The notes beneath the pieces are model-generated. The model was not told the origin of the DNA, did no database searches, and worked only from the letters and a program-made list of their open reading frames with translations. A stretch of 48,834 nucleotides of DNA from Lysobacter antibioticus HS124. GTDB lineage: Bacteria > Pseudomonadota > Gammaproteobacteria > Xanthomonadales > Xanthomonadaceae. Positions 24,780 through 31,979 of this stretch are shown here, piece after piece. Every line of letters begins with the position of its first letter. Positions within the stretch are counted from its first letter, which is position 1. The stretch spans positions 1 through 48,834 of the forward strand of contig NZ_HG424465.1 in assembly GCF_000336385.2 (NCBI RefSeq), given 5' to 3'. A program made the position numbers and the translations under genes.

Positions 24780-24992
24780 ATGATTGTGAAAGATAGTAAT
24801 GGAACGCCGCTTGCCGATGGTGATTCGGTTCTGGTGATTAAGGATCTCAAGGTCAAGGGCACCTCGGTCACGCTCAAGCGCGGGACGCTTTGCAAAAATA
24901 TCCGCTTGACCGACGACGAAGATCTCATCGAGTGCAACGTCGAAAAAGTCAAGGGCCTGGTGCTGCGCACCGAATTCCTGAAGAAGGCTTAG
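24780..24992 (+). CDS. PhnA/YjdM C-terminal-domain protein
   Basis: The product has 70 residues: VKDSNGTPLADGDSVLVIKD, KRGTLCKNIRLTDDED, LVLRTEFLKKA. This is the C-terminal domain of the PhnA/YjdM (alkylphosphonate uptake-named) family. Full-length members have about 110 residues with an N-terminal zinc ribbon, which is absent here. The start is ATG 24780 with GGAG 8 nt upstream. The family's true role is unclear; the name should not be taken to mean phosphonate use. It is a stand-alone SH3-like small domain. Confidence 0.85.
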   Translation: MIVKDSNGTPLADGDSVLVIKDLKVKGTSVTLKRGTLCKNIRLTDDEDLIECNVEKVKGLVLRTEFLKKA

Positions 24993-25041
24993 CCCGAAGG
25001 CTTTCGCGTCAATCGCCGCAGTGACTTTTGGGAGAGGCCTG

Positions 25042-25395
25042 ATGACAGACAACGATCGAAAGATCGCTGAGCTTCGGCGGCGGATTCCGTCGTTCCGCTG
25101 CATTGACGGTTGCCATGATTGTTGTGGGCCGGTGACGGCGTCTTCTGAGGAAATGGCGCGGCTTCCGATCAAGACGGCGGCCGAACACGAGGCTGCCCTG
25201 GCCGATTGGACCTGTCCTCACCTGGGCCCAAGCGGCTGCCAGGCCTATGAGGAGCGGCCGCTGATCTGTCGGCTGTTCGGGACGACGCCGCGCCTGGCGT
25301 GTCCGAATGGTTGTCGCCCCGAGCAAATGATCGACGAACACGTCGAGCGCGAGGTCCACGCCTTCCTCAGGCGTACCCGGCAAGTGTTGGTTTGA
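25042..25395 (+). CDS. YkgJ-family cysteine-cluster protein
   Basis: The product has 117 residues from ATG 25042 (GGGAGAGG just upstream). It has the family cluster C-x3-C-x2-CC (CIDGCHDCC) and the second signature CPHLGPSGCQAYEERPLICR, with LFG after it. These proteins bind zinc or an iron-sulfur centre through the cysteines; their function is not settled. A short gene follows 4 bp after the stop codon, which implies co-transcription. Confidence 0.9.
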   Translation: MTDNDRKIAELRRRIPSFRCIDGCHDCCGPVTASSEEMARLPIKTAAEHEAALADWTCPHLGPSGCQAYEERPLICRLFGTTPRLACPNGCRPEQMIDEHVEREVHAFLRRTRQVLV

Positions 25396-25399
25396 TGCC

Positions 25400-25603
25400 A
25401 TGATCGACCTCTCGCCCGACGAGCGCGCGGCCTTCTCGGTCTTGTTGAAGCGGCCACCGCTGTTCAAGTGGGAGCGAGACGTGCTCACCGAGTTGGCGTT
25501 GGCCAGCTTGGAAAAAAAGGGGCTGATCCTCCGCGACGGGCCGGGCTGGCGGGTGTCAGAGTTGGGGCGCCGACGAGCGGAACTTGCGCGCACACCGCGA
25601 TAG
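25400..25603 (+). CDS. Small winged-helix-like hypothetical protein
   Basis: The product has 67 residues. FKWERDVLTELALASLEKKG followed by LILRDGPGWRVSELGRRRA has the helix-then-wing texture of a small winged-helix domain, where a short helical unit is followed by a beta-hairpin. No specific family is recognised. It starts 4 bp after the YkgJ-type gene and is probably in the same transcript. Confidence 0.55.
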   Translation: MIDLSPDERAAFSVLLKRPPLFKWERDVLTELALASLEKKGLILRDGPGWRVSELGRRRAELARTPR

Positions 25604-25659
25604 TGAAGGTGCGTCGACGCGCGCGCCCCCTGGGCTGGCGAGCCGAACCCGGAGCTTCG

Positions 25660-25953
25660 ATGTCGCTCAGCCCGGACAAAATACAGGCCCGGTACGTCGT
25701 GAAGCTGGAAAGTGCCCGGGACTATTGGCGTCTGGAGTCGTGTCCGGATCTGGACTGTTTCGAGATTCGGGAGAAACAAGCCTCCTTCGTCTTCCGGCAG
25801 CGGCCATCGAGATTGTTTCCGGCCCAAAAAATGCCGCCGAAAGCACGGGGCCGCCGAAGGAATGAGGCGGCCCCACGACAAGCTCCGTCGGGCGGGGAGG
25901 TCGAACCTCGCCGCGCCCGGGTACTCGTACTTTTACTGGATTGCCCTGCCTGA
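25660..25953 (+). CDS. Hypothetical protein, perhaps truncated
   Basis: The frame has 97 residues, with ATG 25660 preceded by GGAG at 5 nt. The first half has good protein texture (YVVKLESARDYWRLESCPDL, DCFEIREKQASFVFRQ). After about residue 55 the frame becomes arginine- and proline-rich like an out-of-frame stretch, so the gene may be frameshifted or truncated. Its end overlaps the convergent membrane-protein gene. No family recognised. Confidence 0.4.
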   Translation: MSLSPDKIQARYVVKLESARDYWRLESCPDLDCFEIREKQASFVFRQRPSRLFPAQKMPPKARGRRRNEAAPRQAPSGGEVEPRRARVLVLLLDCPA

Positions 25954-26463
25954 GGCTTCGTGACCCGCGGCGTTCGAGTGCTTGGCCTGCCGGCGAAGGG
26001 CGATGACCTGCCATGCGGCGCCGATCAGATAGATGAGGAAGCACAAGCCGATGATCGCGGCCAGCTTCGGATCCTCCGGTCCGCTCGCCCAAGGCCGCCC
26101 GGCCGGAAGCCGGGTCAGGGTCTCGGTGAAGCCGGGAATGAAGTGGAAGAAGAACGTCAGCGAGTAGGTCAACGTCGATACGTAGGCCGCGGCGCGGCCG
26201 AACCAGCGGTAGCGCTCGGCGCCGGCGGCCACGACCAGCGCGGCCAAGGTGAGCAGGCTCAAGGCATGCGGCGGGCCGAAGCCGCCGTGATGGAAGATGA
26301 AAAGCCCGGTCACGCAGGCGGCGACGGTCAGCCAGACGTAGCCGCGGCCGCTGCGCCAGGCCAGCGCGATGCGGCCGTGGCGAAGCAGGCAGGCCACGCC
26401 TGCGATCAACGCGAGCAAGGCCAAGGCGGTGTGGAACGCTCCGAACGGGGTGATTCCCAACAT
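25933..26463 (-). CDS. Hypothetical membrane protein
   Basis: The product has 176 residues from ATG 26463 with AGGAG 8 nt upstream. About five membrane segments: FHTALALLALIAGVACLLRH, YVWLTVAACVTGLFIFHHGG, ALSLLTLAALVVAAGA, AYVSTLTYSLTFFFHFIPG and LAAIIGLCFLIYLIGAAW. Histidines lie at several segment ends (FIFHHGGFGPPH, FFHFIPG), which hints at metal or haem contact but is not proof. It follows the alpha/beta hydrolase gene by 53 bp in the same direction. Confidence 0.7.
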   Translation of the reverse strand: MLGITPFGAFHTALALLALIAGVACLLRHGRIALAWRSGRGYVWLTVAACVTGLFIFHHGGFGPPHALSLLTLAALVVAAGAERYRWFGRAAAYVSTLTYSLTFFFHFIPGFTETLTRLPAGRPWASGPEDPKLAAIIGLCFLIYLIGAAWQVIALRRQAKHSNAAGHEASGRAIQ

Positions 26464-26516
26464 GGTCGCTACTCCTGGCTGAGCCGGGCCGCGGCGCGGC
26501 CCGGCGTGGCAAGCGG

Positions 26517-27515
26517 TCAGGACTTGAGGAACTCGAGCAGGTCCTGGTTGAGCCGGTCCTTGTGGGTATCGGTGATGCCGTGCGGGCCGCCCGGATAGAC
26601 GATCAGCCGGTTGTTCTTGATCAGCTTGGCCGAGGCGCGGGCGGCGGCGTCGATCGGCACGACCTGGTCGTCGTCGCCGTGCACGATCAGCACCGGTACG
26701 TCGATCTTCTTCAGGTCCTCGGTGAAGTCGGTTTCGGAGAAGGCCTTGATGCAGTCGTAGGCGTTCTTGTGCCCCGCCCACATGCCCTGCATCCAGAACC
26801 AGTCGATCGCGCCCTGCGACTTCTTCGCGCCGGGTCGGTTGTAGCCGAAGAACGGGCCGGCGGCGAGATCCTTGTACAGCTGCGATCGGTCGGCGATCGA
26901 GCCGGCGCGCAGGCCGTCGAACACGTCGATCGGCAAGCCGCCCGGATTGGCGGCGGTCTTGAGCATCAGCGGCGGCACCGCCGAGATCAGGCCGGCCTTC
27001 TTCAGCCGTGCGGTGCCGTGGCGGCCGATGTAGCGCGCCACTTCGCCACCGCCGGTGGAGAAGCCGAACAGCGTCGCGCCCTTGAGATCGAGGTGCTCGA
27101 TCAGCTGCGCCAGATCGTCCGCGTAGTGATCCATGTCGTTGCCGTCCCAGGGCTGGCTGGATCGGCCGTGACCGCGGCGGTCGTGGGCGATGCAGCGATA
27201 GCCGTTGGACGCCAGGAAGAGCATCTGCGCCTCCCAGCTGTCTGCGCAGAGCGGCCAGCCGTGGCTGAAGACCACAGGTTCGCCGTCGCGCGGGCCCCAG
27301 TCCTTGTAGTAGATCTGCACATCGTCTTTGGTGGTGATGGTACCCATGGTCTTGGCTCCTATGGCCGGATCGGAAGAAGGTGAGGGATCGGCCGTCGCAG
27401 CGGCCGAAGGGGCTTCGGAACTGCAGGCCGCTAGGCCCAGGCCGGCGACGGCCAGTGCGGAGCCGGCGATGAGCAGTTGGCGACGGGTTTCGTCGATACG
27501 GGGCGGATTGGGCAT
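26517..27515 (-). CDS. Tat-exported lipoprotein alpha/beta hydrolase (chloroperoxidase-like)
   Basis: The product has 332 residues from ATG 27515 (GAGG 6 nt upstream). The leader carries a twin-arginine motif [12 protein letters not shown] and ends in the lipobox LAAC, so Tat export and lipid anchoring are expected. The mature enzyme is an alpha/beta hydrolase of the non-haem chloroperoxidase/esterase type: VVFSHGWPL, nucleophile elbow GFSTGGG, acid [10 protein letters not shown] and the histidine in GGPHGI. The family acts as esterases, some with perhydrolase side activity. Secreted lipid-anchored versions are less usual. It belongs to the same minus-strand run as the XapX and amidohydrolase genes. 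Confidence 0.85.
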   Translation of the reverse strand: MPNPPRIDETRRQLLIAGSALAVAGLGLAACSSEAPSAAATADPSPSSDPAIGAKTMGTITTKDDVQIYYKDWGPRDGEPVVFSHGWPLCADSWEAQMLFLASNGYRCIAHDRRGHGRSSQPWDGNDMDHYADDLAQLIEHLDLKGATLFGFSTGGGEVARYIGRHGTARLKKAGLISAVPPLMLKTAANPGGLPIDVFDGLRAGSIADRSQLYKDLAAGPFFGYNRPGAKKSQGAIDWFWMQGMWAGHKNAYDCIKAFSETDFTEDLKKIDVPVLIVHGDDDQVVPIDAAARASAKLIKNNRLIVYPGGPHGITDTHKDRLNQDLLEFLKS

Positions 27516-27641
27516 GGACGGCCTCGGTGAGCGGATTGCGGTGTACGGGTTGTAGCGACGAATCTGAGTCGGCACCGGCGAGAGCCCGGAATTGCGCGAT
27601 CGCGCTGTGCGGCTCCGGATCGAGCGTCGGTACGTGCTGCT

Positions 27642-27800
27642 TCAACTCAGCCAACGTTCGCCGGCGAGGAAACCCAACGTCATCGCCAGCACGAGCAAGG
27701 CGCCTTGGAGCTTGGGCGGCGCCGGAACTGGAATATCGACCAGGCGGCAGGCTGCGCCGATCGCCAGCGCCAGGATCAGGCCGATCAAGGTAGCGGTCAT
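27642..27800 (-). CDS. XapX-domain membrane peptide 2
   Basis: The product has 52 residues: LIGLILALAIGAACRLVDIP, VPAPPKLQGALLVLAMTLGF. It is a typical XapX (DUF1427) two-helix protein with the conserved PxPAPP turn. Its ATG overlaps the stop codon of the other XapX gene (ATGA), so the two are translationally coupled. XapX proteins are of unknown function; the name comes from xanthosine-utilisation loci. Confidence 0.85.
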   Translation of the reverse strand: MTATLIGLILALAIGAACRLVDIPVPAPPKLQGALLVLAMTLGFLAGERWLS

Positions 27801-28036
27801 GGTTTGTCGCGCTCCGCGACGTCGCGGGTCAGTCCGGTGGGACCGCCGTAGTCGTGCACGCGCATCGCCGGGCGGCGTGCGAGGAAACGGTCGGCGAGCG
27901 TGTAGCCCCCGGTCATCGCCACCACCAGCAGGGCGCCGGCCAGGGCCGGCGGCGCGGGCGAAGGGATGCCCAGCGCCCGGCACCCCAGGCCGATGCCGAA
28001 GCCCAACAGCAAGCCGGCCAACAGCTTTGGATTCAT
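27797..28036 (-). CDS. XapX-domain membrane protein 1
   Basis: The product has 79 residues with two membrane helices around the PSPAPP turn (LLAGLLLGFGIGLGCRALGI, ALAGALLVVAMTGGYTLA). It carries an extra polar tail (RVHDYGGPTGLTRDVAERDKP) not present in the second copy. GGAG stands 5 nt before the ATG. Two XapX genes in tandem suggest a pair that forms one membrane complex. It follows the amidohydrolase gene by 33 bp. Confidence 0.85.
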   Translation of the reverse strand: MNPKLLAGLLLGFGIGLGCRALGIPSPAPPALAGALLVVAMTGGYTLADRFLARRPAMRVHDYGGPTGLTRDVAERDKP

Positions 28037-28069
28037 GCGAGCTCCAGCGCGAATGCGTTCGAAGAGAAG

Positions 28070-30028
28070 TCAGAATGCGAAGCAGGAGCAGCCCAATGCA
28101 CCCCAGAAGCCGCGTTCGTCGGCCAACGGCACGGCATGCCGCGCGGCATGGCCGTGCGGATGTGCGTGGCAGGCGCCGCCGTGCGCTTGGGCGTGCGCCT
28201 GGCCCAGACCCGCTACGGCCTGGATCAACGTGCCCGGCTGGTAGCCGCCGAAGCGCCCCACCGGCGACCAGTCCGGCATCGGCGCCGGCAGTTCGGGCGC
28301 CAGCGGCGCGAACTCGCCGTCGCCGTGCACCACGCGCCCGCCGAGCACGGTCAGCAGACTGGTGATCGCCGGGATCTCGGCGTCGGCGACGCTGAAGTAG
28401 TCGGCCGACAGGACGGCGAAATCGGCGAACTGCCCCGGTATCAGCGCGCCTTTGCGGGTCTGCTCCGCAGAGAACCAGGCGCTGCCCTGGGTGTACAAGC
28501 GCAGCGCCTGCTCGCGTTCGACCAGGTTGTCGTCGCCGTACATCGCCAGCCCGCCGACGGTGCGACCGGTGCTGAGCCAGTACAGCGCGACCCATGGGTT
28601 GTAGCTGGCCACGCGGGTGGCGTCGGTGCCCGCACCGACCGGTACGCCGGCGGCGAGCATGCGCCGCACCGGCGGCGTACGCCGCAGCGCGTCCGGGCCG
28701 TAGCGTTGCAGGAAGTACTCGCCCTGGTAGGCCATGCGGTGCTGGATCGCAATGCCGCCGCCGAGCGCGCCGATGCGCTCGATGTTGCGGTCCGATATGG
28801 TTTCGGCGTGATCGATGAACCAGTTCAGTCCGCGCAGCGGAATTTCGCGATCGACCCGCTCGTAGACGTCGAGGATGCGATCGATGCTCTCGTCGTAAGT
28901 GGCATGGATGCGGAACGGCCAGCGCCTTTCGCCCAACAGGCGCACCACCCGCTCCAGATCGGGCTCCAGCTCCGCCGGCAGCTCCGGACGCGGCTCGCGG
29001 AAGTCTTCGAAGTCGGCCGCGGAAAACACCAGCATCTCGCCCGCGCCGTTGTGGCGCAGCAGGTCGTCGCCCTCGCGCGGCGCCAGCAGCGCGCTCCAAC
29101 GCTCGAAATCGGCCAGTTCGCCGCCCTTGTTCTGGGTGAACAGGTTGTAGGCGATGCGCACGGTCAACTGATCGTCTGCGTGCAACTCGCGAATGATCCG
29201 ATAGTCGTCGGGGTAGTTCTGGAACCCGCCGCCGGCATCGATCACCGAGGTGATGCCGAGGCGGTTGAGCTCGCGCATGAAGTGGCGAGTGGAGTTGCGC
29301 TGATACTCGATCGGCAGTTTCGGCCCTTTCGCCAACGTGGCGTAGAGGATCAGCGCATTGGGCTTGGCCAGCAGCAACCCCGTCGGATTGCCGGCCTTGT
29401 CGCGTTCGATCCGGCCGCCCGGCGGATCCAGGCTGTTTCTGTCGTAGCCGACGGCGCGCAAGGCCGCGCGGTTGAGCAGGGCGCGGTCGTACAGGTGCAG
29501 GATGAACACCGGGGTGTCGGGCGCGGCCGCGTTGATTTCCTCGAGGGTCGGCAGGCGCTTCTCGACGAACTGATGCTCGCTGAATCCGCCGACCACGCGC
29601 ACCCACTGCGGCGCCGGGGTGCGTGCGGCCTGTTCGCGCAGCATCGCCATCGCATCGGCCAGGCTGCGCACGCCGTCCCAACGCAGTTCCAGGTGGTAGT
29701 TGAGCCCGCCGCGGATCAGATGGATGTGGCTGTCGTTGAGCCCGGGAATCAGGCGCCGGCCGCCGGCGTCGATGCGCTGCGTTCCCGGGCCGGCGAGCGC
29801 GGCGATCTGCGCATCGTCGCCGACAGCGAGTACACGGCCGTCGGCCACGGCCAGGGCCGTGGCCGACGGACGCTGCGGGTCGAGCGTGGTGACGCGCGCG
29901 TTGAGGACGATCAGGTCGGCCATGGCGGAGGAACCTCGCGGGGCGTGCACACCCCCGCCGCTTAGACAGCCCGCGAGCGGACCGGCCAGAGTGGCGGCGA
30001 GCAGGCGGCGGCGGGTGCGGTCGGTCAT
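28070..30028 (-). CDS. Tat-exported YtcJ-like amidohydrolase with His-rich tail
   Basis: The product has 652 residues from ATG 30028. The leader RTRRRLLAATLAGPLAGC has a twin-arginine motif and a lipobox, like the hydrolase at 26517. No good ribosome site is seen. ATG 29923 (MADLIVLNARV) would give a cytosolic form. The enzyme is an Amidohydro_3/YtcJ-type metal-dependent hydrolase: IPGLNDSHIHL metal motif, RIHATYDESIDRIL, WFIDHAE, GAGTDATRVASYNPW and the C-terminal GQFADFAVLSADY strand. The tail is unusual: many histidines (AHAQAHGGACHAHPHGHAA) followed by CSC near the end, probably binding metal. The isochorismatase-like gene ends 16 bp upstream. Confidence 0.85.
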   Translation of the reverse strand: MTDRTRRRLLAATLAGPLAGCLSGGGVHAPRGSSAMADLIVLNARVTTLDPQRPSATALAVADGRVLAVGDDAQIAALAGPGTQRIDAGGRRLIPGLNDSHIHLIRGGLNYHLELRWDGVRSLADAMAMLREQAARTPAPQWVRVVGGFSEHQFVEKRLPTLEEINAAAPDTPVFILHLYDRALLNRAALRAVGYDRNSLDPPGGRIERDKAGNPTGLLLAKPNALILYATLAKGPKLPIEYQRNSTRHFMRELNRLGITSVIDAGGGFQNYPDDYRIIRELHADDQLTVRIAYNLFTQNKGGELADFERWSALLAPREGDDLLRHNGAGEMLVFSAADFEDFREPRPELPAELEPDLERVVRLLGERRWPFRIHATYDESIDRILDVYERVDREIPLRGLNWFIDHAETISDRNIERIGALGGGIAIQHRMAYQGEYFLQRYGPDALRRTPPVRRMLAAGVPVGAGTDATRVASYNPWVALYWLSTGRTVGGLAMYGDDNLVEREQALRLYTQGSAWFSAEQTRKGALIPGQFADFAVLSADYFSVADAEIPAITSLLTVLGGRVVHGDGEFAPLAPELPAPMPDWSPVGRFGGYQPGTLIQAVAGLGQAHAQAHGGACHAHPHGHAARHAVPLADERGFWGALGCSCFAF

Positions 30029-30044
30029 TTCGGAGGGCCGCGGC

Positions 30045-30701
30045 TCAGTGGCCGCCTTCGGAGGCCCCGAACAACGTCTTGGCGTACTGGATGCCGATCC
30101 CGTACGCACCGCCGTATTCGCGGGCGATGCCGGTGGTCAGATCATAGGTTTGCGCCCGTGCCCAGTCGCGCTGCAGCTCCAGGAGGTATTGCACGCTGGT
30201 CATCGGCACTGCACCGGCCTGCATCATGCGCTGCATGGCGCGCTCGTGCGCTTCGTCGGAGACGTCGCCGCTGCTGTCGGCGATGACGTAGACCTCGAAA
30301 CCCTGCTCGAGGGCCGAGATCACCGGTCCGACGATGCACACGCCCGTCCACAGGCCGGCCATCACCAGCCGCGATTTGCCGCCGGCGTTGACCCGATCGG
30401 TGACCTGAGCGTCTTCCCACGCGTTCATGCTGGTGCGGTCGAGCGCCGCCACTCCGGGAAACGCGGCGGAGATCTCCGGGAACAGCGGACCGGAGAACGA
30501 CTTTTCCGCGACGGTGGTCAGGATCGTATCGACCCGGAAGCCGGCGGCGGCGCGGGCGACCAGGGCGACATTGTTGCGCAGTGCGGCGATGTCGATGGAG
30601 TGGGTGGCGAACGCCATCTGCGACTGGTGGTCGATCAGGATCAGGGTGTGGTCGGTCGGGGTCAGCAGTCGCTTGCCGGGAGTCGGGGTGGCGGTGGGCA
30701 T
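30045..30701 (-). CDS. Isochorismatase-family cysteine hydrolase (YcaC-like)
   Basis: The product has 218 residues from ATG 30701 (AGGAA 8 nt upstream). The family triad is visible: Asp24 in LILIDHQSQMAF, Lys67 in VAEKSF and Cys122 in WTGVCIVGP. The pattern is closest to YcaC-type hydrolases, whose natural substrate is unsettled. It lies 99 bp after an AraC-type regulator and 16 bp before the amidohydrolase in one minus-strand run, so a shared catabolic or detoxifying pathway for an amide or hydantoin-like compound is possible (inference). Confidence 0.85.
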   Translation of the reverse strand: MPTATPTPGKRLLTPTDHTLILIDHQSQMAFATHSIDIAALRNNVALVARAAAGFRVDTILTTVAEKSFSGPLFPEISAAFPGVAALDRTSMNAWEDAQVTDRVNAGGKSRLVMAGLWTGVCIVGPVISALEQGFEVYVIADSSGDVSDEAHERAMQRMMQAGAVPMTSVQYLLELQRDWARAQTYDLTTGIAREYGGAYGIGIQYAKTLFGASEGGH

Positions 30702-30799
30702 CGGAGGGGTTCCTGTGGCGAACGGGGACGGGGTGGCGCCGGGATCTTTCGGCGAATCGCCCATGTCGACGGCTGCCGGATTGCGCCGGCGGGCCTTCG

Positions 30800-31324
30800 C
30801 TACACGATGCAGGCAGCGCGCGCGGATGGATTGGATGCGCGTGCTGTATGCGCATCGACCCGCGATGCGACACGTCGGCGGCGGCGTGCCGCAAACCGCA
30901 GCGCCGGGTACAGCGTCGGCGTGCAGAGGCAGTCGCCGGCGGCGAAGCGCCCCGGCGACTGCCCGGTGGCCCTGCGGAACACCCGGGTGAAATGGCTCTG
31001 ATCGAAGAACCCCAGGGTCGTGGCGATGCGGCTCAGGCAGGGCGCGGGCTGGCGCAGCAAGCGCTTGGCCGCTTCGATGCGCTGCAGCTTCAGGTACTGC
31101 ATCGGGCTCAGGCCGGTGCGGGCGCGGAACACACGGGCGAAATGGAACCGGCTGATGCAGGCTTGCTCGGCCAGGTGTTGCAGCGAAATGGGCATGGCCA
31201 GGTGCGCGTCGACGAAGGCTTGCACGCGGGCCATCGCCGCATCGCTCAGGCCTTCGGCCGTTGCCGGCGGCGGCGCGCTGCGGCCGGGTGCGGGGAGGCG
31301 GGACTGGACGTCGGTGCGTTTCAC
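30800..31324 (-). CDS. AraC-type regulator, HTH domain only
   Basis: The product has 174 residues from GTG 31324 (AGGAG about 7 nt upstream); a longer frame has no support. Nearly the whole protein is the double-HTH domain: ISLQHLAEQACISRFHFARV, GLSPMQYLKLQRIEAAKRLL, ATTLGFFDQSHFTRVFRRAT. The usual ligand-binding domain is missing, so it may respond by abundance or through its short N-terminal tail. It heads the operon-like run that ends near 25933 and is its likely regulator. Confidence 0.85.
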   Translation of the reverse strand: MKRTDVQSRLPAPGRSAPPPATAEGLSDAAMARVQAFVDAHLAMPISLQHLAEQACISRFHFARVFRARTGLSPMQYLKLQRIEAAKRLLRQPAPCLSRIATTLGFFDQSHFTRVFRRATGQSPGRFAAGDCLCTPTLYPALRFAARRRRRVASRVDAHTARASNPSARAACIV

Positions 31325-31460
31325 GGCCGGCTCCTGCGGTGATCGAGGGATTGCGCGCGGCGCGAGGCCTGGCGGTCGGCGCCTATGCTCGCCACTCGCG
31401 GGCTGCGGTTGAATCCCGGATCGGGCAAGCGTCCGCTCCCTCGATCGGGGGAGGCGAGAC

Positions 31461-31835
31461 TCACGGCCTCCGTTCCGGCAGACGCAGCACGCGCCGGCCG
31501 AACAGATGCGCATCCATCGAGTAGGCGCCCGGACCGAGCAGGCTCAACGCCAGTGCAGCCAGCGCCAGCGCCAGCGCGCCCGGCGACACGGCCCATGCGC
31601 CCAGGCACCAGCCGATGCAGATCGATGCGCCGCTCAACAGGCCCAGCCATGGCGTCAACACGCCGCCGAGCAGGCCCAGGCCGATCGCGGCGGCGAACCA
31701 GTGCAAGGTCGGGGCCGCGGTGGGCCAGTAGGCGGCCGGATCGTGCTCGTACAGGCTCAATGCCACAGCCACGCGCAATCCGACCAAGCCCAGACCCGGG
31801 AGGCCATGCGGAAAAAGGGAATAGAGACGCTGCAC
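31461..31835 (-). CDS. DoxX-like membrane protein
   Basis: The product has 124 residues from GTG 31835. It has four hydrophobic segments (LGLVGLRVAVALSLYEHDP, WFAAAIGLGLLGGVLTPWLG, LLSGASICIGWCLG, ALALALAALALSLLGPG) with the DoxX-like start GLVGLRVAVA and the end DAHLFGRRVL. The function of small DoxX proteins is not settled; some take part in redox or thiosulfate metabolism. It precedes the AraC gene on the same strand with a 137-bp gap. Confidence 0.75.
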   Translation of the reverse strand: MQRLYSLFPHGLPGLGLVGLRVAVALSLYEHDPAAYWPTAAPTLHWFAAAIGLGLLGGVLTPWLGLLSGASICIGWCLGAWAVSPGALALALAALALSLLGPGAYSMDAHLFGRRVLRLPERRP

Positions 31836-31979
31836 GCATCGAGCCTAAGCGGACCGTGCAGATTCGGCCAACCGCGGTCGGGGCAGGCGCAACTACCTCT
31901 TCCGGGGGATGGAGGGGCGCATGAATGCCGTAAATTTGTCGCCCGAAGGTTCAGCCAGGTTTACAGACGAGGGCACTGC

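Noticed and set aside
24780-24992. Phosphonate-utilisation gene
   Set aside because: The PhnA/YjdM name is historical; no phn genes are near and only the C-terminal domain is present.
27854-29965. A 703-codon plus-strand frame over the amidohydrolase
   Set aside because: No family features; the opposite strand holds the clear YtcJ-like enzyme and XapX genes.
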